Of a stretch of DNA of 64,000 nucleotides, positions 47,401 to 57,320 are shown piece by piece. This DNA comes from Alligator mississippiensis (lineage: Eukaryota > Chordata > Crocodylia > Alligatoridae), in contig NC_081829.1 in assembly GCF_030867095.1 (NCBI RefSeq), positions 87,360,261 through 87,424,260 on the forward strand, written 5' to 3'. Under the pieces are notes generated by a model, which made no database searches, was not told where the DNA came from, and was given only the letters and a program-made list of their open reading frames with translations. Both the position numbers and the translations under genes were made by a program. How positions within the stretch are numbered: the stretch's first letter is position 1; each line of letters starts with the position of its first letter.

Positions 47401-50400
47401 GCGGCTCATGAACGCTGAGATAGTGGGGCAGATAGAGCATCCCACAGGCATGCAGAGGGCCCCCCACATGCTTGGTGGTAGACCTGGAAATGGACCCGAA
47501 GTAATTCCGGTCCACTTCTGGGTCCTCCAGGGAGTGCACTGGGGGGCCCCCTGCGCTTCCCCAGCTTGGCGATTGTCTGCAGGGAGACCCCGGTGGACCT
47601 GGAAGTGGACCAGAAGTGCTCTGGTCCACTTCCGGCTCTGCTACTGAGCACGCTGGAGACCCCCCCTGCGCTGCTATAGGACACTCCATCCGCCCCACCA
47701 TCTCAGTGTTCATGAGCTACCTGGTACCTTGAGGTATGTAGAAAAAACAGTTCAAGATGTGTCTATGTCTGAATCAATTTGGAGGGTTCCAATTGATTCG
47801 GAGAGATTAAAGGATCTCCTGATTTGATTCGGATTTGGAGATTCGGCTGCTGAATCGGGCTGAATCTCCACTAAATCAAATCAGCAACCGAAGCTTTGCA
47901 CAGCCCTAATATTTAAGCTAGTGTAACTTTTCTAGTCATAGTTGGCCAGGGTGATCTAACTGAGGAAGGGTGTTTGTGCTGGAAAGTTTGCAAAACTTTT
48001 TTCCATCTATTTAGTTGGTCTTATAAAAGATATCGCATATACCCAAAGAACCTTGCCTGCCTATTCTGAAATGTAAAACATGAAAGTGCCCGAGTGATTT
48101 CTTGATGGTCACAAGAGCATGTCTCTTCAGTCCCACTTCCTATCAAAGATGTAATCCTTTGACTTGTGGTTCTGTCAGTTTTGTACCTCATTAAATATGC
48201 AACATAGAATAGTTCTGTTACTCAGAGCTAATTATCTTTCAGTGCCTCCTGGTGTGCACTTGCTTCAAGTATGAAAAATTAAAAATTCCAGGATGAGATT
48301 TATAACTAAAATGGCTTTAAAAATATATTGTCATGCTGTGCTCATTCTTCTCTTACCTGACTTCTGAGTCACTGGGGGCACCTATACATGTGACGGAGCT
48401 CTGCTCCGAGGCACGCTAATTAGCATGCATTGGAACAGACTCAATTAATTGAGTCTGCTGGAACATGCTAACTAGCACACTTCAGCAGTCTCCGCATCAC
48501 GTGTATTCATCATTCCTGTATTTCAAAATGGCAGTAGGGACGCTTTAACTAAAGCTTATTGAATGAGCTTTAACGTCCCCCCTCCACCATTTTGAAATGC
48601 AGGAATGCTGAATACACGTGACGCTGAGGATGCTTTAATTAGAGCAGCTCTCAGAGCCACTCTAATTAAAGCACCCATCCGTCCCCCCTCTCCACCCTAG
48701 AGCATGCGTAGAGACACCTGGGGAGTCTTGCATTTGATCTCAGTGGAAGCAGTGGTAGTTAAAGGGCTTTGAAGTTGGAACAGTGCTGCATGAGTGCTTA
48801 GTGTTATTGCTGCAGTTGGTGATTTATGAAGAGGTGACTGAAACAGAACATCTGCAGATAGAGATAACGGGTCCAGATAAATTATCTCAAGCTTACCACA
48901 CCTAACCCATCACAACTGACCACCGTCAGCTCCCGTAGCAGTCAATGAGCATTTCAGAGAATTGGACCTTTCTTCCAACGTGAACTAAATGACGTGCACT
49001 TCACTGCTGGATGTAGAATGCCCTCAGAAGTAAGTGCCTCTCTAATTTTTGCTCGGCTGCTTTGTTTGTTAATTTGAACAGTATAAATTGGGAGACAAAA
49101 TCCCCATCTCTGTATGAGAGAAAGATAAATCTGTACGTAAACCGAACGAATGCTAAACAGAAGGCAGAAGATGGGCTATTCAAATGAACCTGTTGGGGTT
49201 CAGTGCCCAAACAGGATCTGGTGACTAATTCCATTAGCCTCCTTGAAAATCTCAAGAACAAATAAAATGACTAACCTGCTACACGCTGTCTTTCTTTTGA
49301 CTGTATACCATTTATGAGATGGTGCCCATAGTACAGGAATTGGCCCATTACATGTCTCAAAGATGGACTTGGCTTAGATATATATTTCGGGAGCAAATAT
49401 TAATTTAACCACATATGTCATTTTACAGATGCAAGAAAAAGCTAAAGAGATTTATATGACTTTCCTGTCCAGTAAAGCTTCCTCCCAAGTCAATGTTGAA
49501 GGACAGTCCCGTTTGAATGAGACAATATTGGAGACACCTCATCCTCTAATGTTTCAAAAACTCCAGGACCAGGTAAAATTGTTACACACCGTAGAATGTC
49601 TTGTGCCAGGTTTTTGTATGTAGCTGATTGAAGCGAGGACAGTGGGTGGAGGGAACTTCGCACTTGGGTAGTTGTATAGTCTCCATCCTGCTAAAGGACA
49701 CCTCTTCTCTGCTAACACTGGTATGTGCAGGATGTGCACGCAAAATATGGAGTGATGCACGCTAACTACAATTTACTTAGGAGTTGCCTCTTGGTTCCAC
49801 ACTATATCCCTACCTTTTCCGCTGCAGTTGCTTTCTTGGGAAGCTGGCTGCAATTTCCTTCCTTGCTTTTCTTATTGGTAGTTGGGAACCCATCAACTGA
49901 CTGATTGCATGCCATATCTTTTACTGGATCAGCTGCTGGGAGAGGAGAACAAAGCACCCTTCTTCAGGTCACATTTCTCTCCCAGCCATACAGTTGGTCT
50001 GATAAAAGATATGTACTGGATTTATCCATATACAAAATGACCTCCCCCAATAATTAGGTTCTATACGCAGAAAATTTTATACATTTATTGTAATTTTACA
50101 TGCATGTAAATTTATTTATTTATTGCAAATTTCCATTATGGAATCTAATTATTGGAGGATCATCTTAAATTCATTCTCCCTCTTATCTTTGCTCCACGCA
50201 GGCAGGCTCTGTCCCTGCTGCAGCCTGGGGCACTGAGCATGGCTCCAGCCCACCCCATAGAGCAGCACAGAGCCAGCACTGCTGCTACAGGGCTGGGCTG
50301 GAGTGTGTGCCATGCTCTAGACTGCAGCGAGGATGAGGACAGAGCCTGCTGGCACAGAGCAAAGGTAAGAAGTGTAGCAGAGGGGGAGAAACAGCACAGG

Positions 50401-53400
50401 GGGGAGACTGAGGGCAGTAGGGGTTTGAGGCTGTGGGGGAGCATTGGGGTGTTGCAGAGGCAGTAGGGGGACAGGCAGCAGCTTCGGCTGTGGCCCCAAC
50501 CCAGAGCTGGCTGCTCTCTACCGCCCAATACTTGATTGTAAGGCAAAGGGCTTTTCCCCATGTTACATGGGGGTGAAAAAACCTCATCTTCTGATCGAGT
50601 AAATATTGTGTGTGTGTGTGTGTGTGTGTGTAGCCTTACTTACACCTTCTCATATAAAAAAACAAAAACCTTGCTTCTCTGGACCATTATGACTACATTC
50701 CTGATTTCATGCCCATATTTTTCTGTGCCTTCACTTGTACAAAGTCACTAGTGCTGATCATTCCATTGAACTCTGGCTCTGGCTTCCTTGTGGTCTCTGG
50801 AGTCTGCTTCAGGACTCTTACCCCTGCGTGGTTTCAGCAGCCCTTTGATTCAAAAAGTGACAAAAAGCACCCCCCCCACCCCCTCTTTGCTGTAACCAGC
50901 AGGCCTGGACTGTCATAACTATCCCCATAGCTTTGAAAAGGGTTTGGATCTGTTCTTCTAGGACAGATCTAGACTTTTCTAGAGCTTGAGAGGGGTCATT
51001 GGTAGCTTCCCATTTCAGCTCACAGCAATGCAAGACTTTGGGCAAATGTTGTAGATAGTTTGGAAGTAGATGTTCTCAATTTTTTTAAACTGCAGTATCG
51101 CAGTCAAGGGAATAATGTATTCCTGCCTGCAGCTTGCCAATGAGTATGGGGACTGCCACTGCTTGCTCCTCAGGACTGCTGGATGTTTGCAGTTTCCTAG
51201 GTCTTGTATTTATTAAAACCAGCTTTTTTTTGTTAAAATCGTGTTTTTAACTGAGGCACCATCAAACAGCAAAGCATCTCTCGGATATTAAAGTGAATTG
51301 AGGAGCAAAAGGTTCAGCTGTCCTTCAGATAGGTTAGCAGTGAAAAGGTCTAACAGCCAATTTTCACGCAAGGAAGAAAATTCTTTTCTGGAAGAATCTG
51401 TGTGAATTCAGTGTGAATTCACACAGGAACAGTAAACCAGGTTAGTGTTCAAAGCAGGTGATTATATAGGCATGACAATGCAACTGGAGAAAGCACAGGA
51501 GGTTTTAAATATTCTCCCCTTCAGCCAAGGCCTGGGTGAATAGACGGGAACAGCGAAGGAAGCACGTATTAAAAATGTGCACTCGATCAAGCTGCGGTAG
51601 AGTCCAATTAATGTGCTACTCAAGAATGTCTGTAAACTTGTTAAACTAAACAAGGACATCTATGGATTGTTGCAGGTTTCCATTGCTTGGAATGAAGCTT
51701 TGGTTGGTCCTGCTAGGAAGTCCTCTAGCAGCAACTCTGCCCTTTTGCTTCAATCCTTATTCAGTCACGAGGAGTTTTATAATTCACTCCTGAGGGAAGA
51801 ATTGGTGGTTTTGCTAGCGTTGTATGTATGAACTATAAGGGGTCATAGCTTGCAAACCACAGGTCAGCTTACGAGACGTAGCTTTTTGAATACAGCTAGG
51901 CCATGTCTGCACGTTCAGTTACTGTACTGCAGAGCAAAATATGTAGGCATGCCGCACTTTTCCGGAAGCCACATCTGTGTGGTGCCAGGGGGTACTAAAT
52001 AAATGCTATGGGCTAACTGGCCTGGCCAAACCTACACGTGAACATGGCCACGCTGCTCCCAGTGTAAGAAGCAACGCTCCTGGAGAAGTGCTGCATACTC
52101 AGAAATACCATGTGTTCGCTGTAAGCGTGGCCCTGAGGATTGCAATGAGACGGTTCATGGAGAAAGGCTGTGCGTGAAGTTTGTTTTCCCTGTCGGCACC
52201 GGGGCTGCTGTTCACACTGGCTGAAGTGGAACATAAGTGGCTCCTAGAGACCTTGTGATTTTCCAGCTGTTTAACCAAGGAGCTGCATCTACTCTCTCCT
52301 AGTATATCTCTTCTCTGCAGGGCTGGCTGGGGAGAGAGAGAGGGGATTCCCTTTCTGCACATAATTACAGCATCTCTGAAATGACGTACAGTTTGCACAT
52401 TTCCAGACCGTTCCAGATTGGGTTTTGAGCTTAGTAGTATTTGTCTTCTCCAGAAGGTGCTTTGTGGCTGCCCTGTACAAAAGAGATATATTCATCCAAA
52501 CACTGGTCCATGAAACTCTGATAGGCAATAGCTCGGGGGGGGGACAGGGGGGGCAAGTGGGAGAGGAGGGAGCAAAAACCAACAAAGCCACACAGGTGTT
52601 TTTCCATCTAGTTAGATAGTACTGATCACGAAGATCATCCCCAGATAAGAGGTAAAAGGAAAACTTCCATTAGGTAATTTGAGGTAGAAGCCTAGGACCT
52701 ACATCCAGCCAGCTGTCCTGGGTCAAAACCCTTTTCAGTTCACTCAGCTTTTAAATTATGACATTGAGGTTTTTAATGGTTTAAATCTGAAAACTGAACA
52801 GCTGTTACCCCATTAGCACCTGTGTGTTTCATAAATGAACAGGATATTACAGCTCACATGCACACATGTGCTGCTTAAGTGGCACTTGCTTGTGTTCTTT
52901 GGTAGCTCGGAAAAGCAAGGGCAGTTAGTTGTGTGTCTATGAACTAGTGAGCCGCAGTTCCACTAACTGTTAGAGATGAGTCCCGTAAAGCTGTGGTTTC
53001 AGTCATCCACACATGGAATTTGTAACCCTAGTTCTTGAGGCAGCTGGGAATCTAAAAATTCCTCTTGGAAGATTAGTGATTTTGGGCACTGTAAAATACA
53101 GTCAGTCATAAAGTGTGACTCAGAGAGAGTACTCTGCTGAATTCATAGAGGGTGAGGTATGCTTCTGTTTTGTCTCAATTATGGCTTGCAGTTATAGTTT
53201 CAGTATGTTGTCTTTTCTCCTCCCCCCCGCCCCCCTTTTATAGTCCAACGTAAATACCATCAGGGCCTAGACAACTGAGAGCAGCAGAGACCTTTTTCCT
53301 GTTGTTTTAGTAATATATAAGTGTGTTGTAGGAGTTTGCTTTGAAATGGGTAGGTGGAGCAGGAGAGAAAACACCTGAGGCTGAGTTTCTGCAGCAGGAA

Positions 53401-54498
53401 ACAGAGTCCTGGAAGGAAAAAGAAAAGTGAAAAAGTGGTGGAAAGAGGGAAAACAGATAGCTGCCGTTTCAAAAGAAGCATTTCCTATGAAAGGAAATAT
53501 TCTTATGATGTATTTTTAATATTGGCATTAGACATACACTTCTTGGATATAGACACCTGAAGCCTCAGTACATACCTATGATGAAATTCTGTCCCCGCTC
53601 CAGGCAGTGTCAAAATTTCCATTGGCTTCAGTGGGAACAGGATTTCACCCATCGAGAGAGCAACAATGAGTGTGTGATTAGGCTTTGGCCACTCTAAAGG
53701 AGGATTGGCTATGCCAGCTATTTCAATCTGTGATAAACTTGCACTTTGACAGCTTGTCTGTTTGCAGTATTTATTTTAGAGGCTCTTGCTAGTGTCAGTG
53801 GTCTGTGTTCATGCCCAGGCTCTGCAGTGATATTCAAGTGCATTTACAGTCAGAAAGGTAACTGCATAAAGGTCCCTTCTTTCCCCACAGCTCTCTTCCC
53901 TCTGTTCATTCTGAGTCGGCCTTTCTGCTGCCCTGACGCATGGCATCTTCAGTTTGCAGAGCCACCAGCAATAAAACAGAACCAATTCTGTTGTGGGAGG
54001 GAGCTGGGTTATGTCCTGACAATTGTTAAGTAAGTTCCAGCTGCAAAACCTTTGCTGGAGGTGTTGATGTGTGAATCTGACATTCAGATCTCAGGCTGAG
54101 TTGGCAGAGCTGGCAGTCGGGTGGCATGCCGTTTGACTCTTAAATTGATCAGATTAGGAAGGGGCAGGACTGTGAAACCACTACCTGTAATACAGCTTGT
54201 TCTGCATAATCCCTTGTCAGAGTAGATCAATTCTAATGTCATGCCTTCTCGTCAACGTGTTTTAGTGCTGACAGAACACATCCATTTTACAACTCTCCTA
54301 CTTTCCTTTCTCCTTTTCTATGAGTCATTGTGTTTTGTCCTCCCCCACCAGATATTCAATCTCATGAAGTACGACAGCTACAGCCGCTTCTTAAAGTCAG
54401 ACATATATCTAAAACAGAAGAAGTCTGAGGAACAGGACGAGAATTCATCAGAGGCTCAATCTGCAGCAAAAAGAGCATCAAGAATTTACAACACATGA
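32437..54498 (+). CDS. RGS10: RGS10, regulator of G-protein signalling 10, complete (5 coding exons, 181 aa)
   Basis: RGS10 accelerates GTP hydrolysis by Gi/z/q-class G-alpha subunits and ends their signalling; in mammals it acts in platelets, microglia and osteoclasts (family knowledge). Coding exons are 32437-32485, 38818-38936, 40489-40575, 49429-49572 and 54352-54498, joining in frame to 546 nt. The protein begins [16 protein letters not shown], then an acidic/Ser-rich segment ([13 protein letters not shown]). The RGS domain spans about residues 38-157: [85 protein letters not shown] and YSRFLKSD. G-alpha contact residues (the Asn in SEENV, the Asn in RLNET, the Asp in LKSD) are present, as is the Cys of WLACE that is palmitoylated in mammals. 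The tail ends [11 protein letters not shown], keeping the PKA-type KRAS site. Length equals the 181-aa human form. It sits downstream of TIAL1 in the same orientation, as in human. Confidence 0.97.
32486..38817 (+). other. RGS10: RGS10 intron 1, 6.3 kb
   Basis: The first 300 bp are CpG-island sequence. The rest is unique-looking with A/T runs and no classifiable transposon. Human RGS10 has an alternative first exon giving another N-terminus; I could not find its counterpart here. Confidence 0.6.
38818..38936 (+). CDS. RGS10: RGS10 exon 2
   Basis: The acceptor is ctttttcag. The exon encodes [39 protein letters not shown] and R, the start of the RGS domain. The end is set by homology (KRFR|EFLKKEF): the donor reads agg|gttgtt, which has GT but departs from consensus at +3 to +5. 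Confidence 0.92.
38937..40488 (+). other. RGS10: RGS10 intron 2, 1.55 kb
   Basis: AT-rich, no transposon or exon recognised. The acceptor tract is ctgtttttccttctccag. Confidence 0.6.
40489..40575 (+). CDS. RGS10: RGS10 exon 3
   Basis: The acceptor is ccttctccag and the donor gtatgt. The 87 bp encode [20 protein letters not shown] and FKKTQDKKQ, part of the RGS core with the first G-alpha contact segment and the conserved Cys. Confidence 0.95.
41515..41840 (-). mobile_element. Palindromic fold-back MITE, copy 1
   Basis: It is the reverse-complement relative of 48371-48715: both share the tttaattagag / ctctaattaaa hairpin (41558-41598), the cattttgaa-cttcaaaatg inverted pair around a central 'agctcat...gagctta' hairpin (41625-41710), the 'gctaattagc' hairpin and 'gactcaattaat'. 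The ends are frayed. No coding. Confidence 0.65.
42921..43080. repeat. 40-bp minisatellite, 4 units
   Basis: The unit starts ttgggctggagtttgcgcag and recurs at 42921, 42961, 43001 and 43041 with a few substitutions and no indel. Open frames across it are repeat artefacts. Confidence 0.95.
45749..46300. mobile_element. Possible non-autonomous DNA transposon with hairpin-rich ends
   Basis: The left end cacgtctacatgagatgc and the reverse complement of the right end (ctgggcacacctacacatgc) are related inverted ends. Inside the left end are hairpins such as gcattagac...gtctaatgc and 'ggcacatgtactaatgtgcc'. The middle is GC-rich. Edges approximate, family unknown. Confidence 0.45.
47206..47907. mobile_element. 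Fold-back hAT-like DNA element, relative of 3119-4944
   Basis: It is flanked by agtattta (47198-47205) and aatattta (47908-47915), an 8-bp duplication with one mismatch. Ends carry gattcgg / gattcga-rich subterminal blocks and a terminal ...tttgcacagccct like the 3.1-kb element. Long inner inverted repeats pair about 47385-47450 (gcatacctcaaggtaccagg) with 47680-47745 (ctggtaccttgaggtatgta). The centre differs from the 3.1-kb element, so these share ends but not cores. Confidence 0.65.
47945..48070. repeat. Dispersed repeat with hammerhead-like core
   Basis: It contains ctgaggaaggg - tgtttgtg - ctggaaag (47960-47986) followed by tagttggtcttataaaagat and 'caaagaaccttgcctg', matching the right arm of the 13.6-15.9 kb element. 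The ctga.ga...gaaa order recalls the hammerhead ribozyme core found in Penelope-like elements, though it is degraded. Confidence 0.35.
48371..48715 (+). mobile_element. Palindromic fold-back MITE, copy 2
   Basis: The centre near 48568 is flanked by about 75-bp arms (gtattcatcattcctgtatt with its partner ending aggaatgctgaatacacgtg). Outside these are local hairpins: the 20-bp perfect palindrome agactcaattaattgagtct (48437-48456), and gctttaattagag / ctctaattaaagc (48632-48644 / 48660-48672). Ends resemble gcacctatacatg...catgcgtagagacac. The sequence ctgggg occurs at both edges as a possible target duplication. Confidence 0.7.
49429..49572 (+). CDS. RGS10: RGS10 exon 4
   Basis: The acceptor is cattttacag and the donor gtaaaa. 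It encodes [40 protein letters not shown] and MFQKLQDQ, the RGS-domain middle including the second G-alpha contact loop. Confidence 0.95.
49905..50017. repeat. Compact inverted repeat of the hammerhead-like family
   Basis: atatcttttactggatcagctg on the left pairs with cagttggtctgataaaagatat on the right. Inner arms ctgggagagg and ctctcccag flank a loop whose reverse complement reads cctgaagaagggtgctttg. Same family as 47945-48070 and the ends of the 13.6-15.9 kb element. Confidence 0.45.
50018..50606. mobile_element. Possible Tc/mariner-class (Kanga/Tc2-like) non-autonomous element
   Basis: The left end ggatttatccatatacaaaa and the reverse complement of the right end (aatatttactcgatcagaag) are decayed versions of a tatttactcg-atataaga-type terminus, followed by C-rich sequence on both sides. 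'ttctatacgcagaaaa' is a further family-like motif. The GC-rich body has no transposase. Confidence 0.4.
50607..50631. repeat. GT microsatellite
   Basis: About 12 uninterrupted TG units. Confidence 0.95.
51398..51426. repeat. Perfect 13-bp hairpin with 3-nt loop
   Basis: ctgtgtgaattca and tgaattcacacag are exact inverted copies separated by gtg. No transposon context recognised. Confidence 0.9.
54352..54498 (+). CDS. RGS10: RGS10 exon 5 and stop
   Basis: The acceptor is tcccccaccag; the stop is TGA at 54496-54498. It encodes [40 protein letters not shown] and RASRIYNT. It closes the RGS domain and carries the acidic C-terminal tail with the PKA-type site. Confidence 0.96.
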   Translation: MFNLMKYDSYSRFLKSDIYLKQKKSEEQDENSSEAQSAAKRASRIYNT

Positions 54499-54985
54499 TC
54501 CAAAGAAGTCTTTTAGGACAAGCAATGAAAAATTAACTCAACTCTCAGGAACAGTCTTTGTGTTTATAACAGTTGCATTTAAAGCTTGAAAAAGCACAAC
54601 ATCCTTTTAAGGGATACTTACCTTTTTAATGGCTTGAATGACTAATTGGTTTTGCATGATAGCTAATACCAAACACCCCTGAAACAACTGTTTCCTAAAC
54701 TGCAAGGCTGGGGAATTCCTAAGTAGCATGAATTACTTTCTGCATTTCACAAGTTAAAATGCTTTCCAAAACTTGCATTTTTGTGAGGCATCACAAATGT
54801 ACAACATGGAAAACAGGGTTGCTTTCGCCTTTTGATATTTTTTTACCTTTCCTGCTTATATATTTGTGAATTATTGGAAGCAGATATGGAGTAGCAGTGT
54901 AAGTTACTTTCTGGATGAGTCATTCAAAGATGAGTTTACTGATTATCATTGCAGGGCCATATCGTTTAGGGTTAATTCTAATAAA
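54499..54985 (+). terminator. RGS10: RGS10 3' UTR with poly(A) signal at 54980
   Basis: AATAAA at 54980-54985 lies 482 bp after the stop, in keeping with the short 3' UTR of RGS10. A second AATAAA at 55757-55762 could serve a longer form. Confidence 0.6.
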
Positions 54986-57130
54986 ACCCAATTTCTAACC
55001 CCCCCCAAGATGTAAGCCTCATTTTTCAAACCTGTTTCTAGGAGAGATATTGAAAGGCTATTTCAAGTTTGTATTTGCCTTTTTGTTGAACTAACAGGAG
55101 GATTTCTTTAGTCAGGATTTTCATTACTGAATTTTTCTAATTTCATGACATTTCCCATAACAGACTATCAGCTGCTTTGGAAAATAGAAGCCAATAGCCA
55201 GCCAACAGAAACAGTATGTCAAGTTTTTTAGGACAAGCTACAGTGTTTTCATACCTAGGATGAAACTATAATGAAAAAAAATCAAGATGGAAAAGTATCC
55301 TTCACAATCCTCAAAACACATTAAGAAACCTGCCAGCTGCTGCCCCATTTTGGGCATTGTGACTCCAAGCAGGCAGACTCTGAGGTCTAGAGTGCATGTT
55401 TAGCACTTGAGCCAGCAAGCGCATAATTTTGAAGTCGAATTGAGTTTTGGCAAACATTAGGTCTCTCCCAGCCCCCTGAGGCATCCTGCCTCTGCTGCCA
55501 GAAGCTCTATTGCAGAGAATGCGTGAAGTGCCAGTCTTCATTTTTTTCAGTTTTACTTTGCTAAATCATTTGTTCTCGTTCAGTCTGATTTTGTTTCTCC
55601 CAAACAAATGTTTTAGGCTTTTCAGTGCACGCATTTTAATACCTCCAACAGAACAGCGAGGTTAAAGTTGTGGTATTGCCATTTCCATGGCGTGCTTGAG
55701 ATGGTATTCTCTGGGCAGAGGTAAACTCAGTATATTGATGATGAAATGTCAAGAGTAATAAAGGAAAAAGCAGGTGGAAAACTGCGCCAACAAGTCCTCC
55801 TTGTCAGTCTGGAGTAGTTGCAAAACGTTCTCGGCATAAATTCTTTAATGTGTTTATATTTTTTGAATTCGTGAATTCACTGCCAAACTATGAAGTTGCA
55901 ATTTAAAACTGGGAGAACATATTGGTCGGCATCTTTTATTTACAAGGCTCATTGTGTATAGTCTGGCTGTGACTCACATTCTCTTGTTATTTACTGTCTT
56001 ATTTTTTGGTGCAGACTTTCTGTACCAGGCTTTCATGGACATCTTTTTATGAGCTGTCTAATCAGCTGGCACAATTAACTTTTGATTATCTTAAAATTCT
56101 CTCTTGCGAAGGTCAGTTATGTATTATACATTACCATTGCTATCAACATTTTTTAAAGCCAGAACTACATTGTAATTTTCTAGGAGGAGAAATCTATAAA
56201 TAGTCTTGCATATGACTCTCTTTGCCTGTGTATAAAGAAGATTGCTACTGTGGCCTTTTCTTCCTTTAATACATTCATATGATGGTAATAGGAGTTCTGA
56301 ACAGTCATTAGGAGAAAAATGACCTGTTAGCTTTAAGAATATTAAGCAGAAGGTCAGTCTCTCAATTTATAACTATAGTTCAGAGTAAGTTTTTCCCTTC
56401 ATATTAACAAAGTATTAAATACCAAGGAGTGGGACATTTTCATTGAAACTTGAGCACATGCTTAAGTTAAGCAAGGATTTAAGTGCTTTGCGGAATATGA
56501 ATGAATGCATAAATACTTTTTGGAATTGGGACCCAAGTGAGCAGTATAACCTCTCTCATTTTCTATATTCAGTAATTCTTTTTAGATCCCCTCCTTAAAG
56601 TAATTAAGAATAAGTGATAAACATATTCTGTCTCCCTCTTCTTCCCCCTATCCGTGCCCAGAAAAACCCAGAAGGTAAAATTCTGGCATGATTGAAGTCA
56701 AAGGGAGTTTTGCCTTTGATTTTAATGAAGTTAAGATGTTATTTATAATCTATTCTGGTGTATATACATACCTATGTTCTTAAAGAATCAGTTTATTTAA
56801 TAGATCCATCTTACTGTCCATGTTATGTGGAGGTATTTCTTAAACTGTGATACTGAATATATTCATCAGATGCAGTATGATCATGCTTAGAAAGATAATT
56901 TTATTCCTTTTAGTATTTTAGAAGAGACATAGCACTGAGTGAAATGTATCTTAGGTCCAAATGTTTGAAGAGGCATCACCTCTTCAATCTTTGGGTGATG
57001 GACCAAACCAAGCACCTGATTCTTAGTATCTCAGACACTGGGAAAGATGAAGAGTAATAAGAACAAAAATTAGAAAACCGAGTAGAGCAGAAAGGTCTTA
57101 AGTGGGACTGGAGGATCTCCACTCAGTGAA
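54986..57130. other. RGS10 3' flank, nothing further recognised
   Basis: AT-rich sequence with the alternative AATAAA at 55757 and an old ttgaagtcaaaggga motif at about 56693. No exon or transposon identified. Confidence 0.5.
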
Positions 57131-57320
57131 CTGGGTTCATATGAAAGTAGGGCTGGAAGGGACCTCACAAGTCCTCTAGTCCAGCCCCTGCTCAAAGCAG
57201 GATTATCCCTGACAGCTAAGTGTCTGTCTAATGTACTCTTAAAAACTTCCAAGGATGGAGGTTTCCACAATTTCTCTAGGTAGCCTGTTCCAATACTTGG
57301 CTACTCTCATAGTTATAAAC
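57131..57320 (-). mobile_element. CR1 3' end fragment
   Basis: The + strand reads agtagggctggaagggacct, then ctctagtccagcccctgctc, then aaagcaggattatccctgac, then ctctaggtagcctgttccaa: the reverse complement of a CR1 C-terminus and 3' UTR. 5'-truncated. Confidence 0.85.

Larger units (their letters stand above)
40576..49428 (+). other. RGS10: RGS10 intron 3, 8.9 kb, rich in fold-back elements
   Basis: It holds palindromic elements at 41515-41840 and 48371-48715 (one family), a 40-bp minisatellite at 42921-43080, a DNA element at 45749-46300, a fold-back hAT-like element at 47206-47907 and a hammerhead-like repeat at 47945-48070. The remainder is unclassified. No extra exon with RGS homology seen. 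Confidence 0.75.
49573..54351 (+). other. RGS10: RGS10 intron 4, 4.8 kb
   Basis: It contains the inverted repeat at 49905-50017, a Tc/mariner-like element at 50018-50606, a GT microsatellite, a perfect hairpin at 51398 and a possible DNA-element edge at about 51899 (ggccatgtctgcacg). No further exon recognised. Confidence 0.65.
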
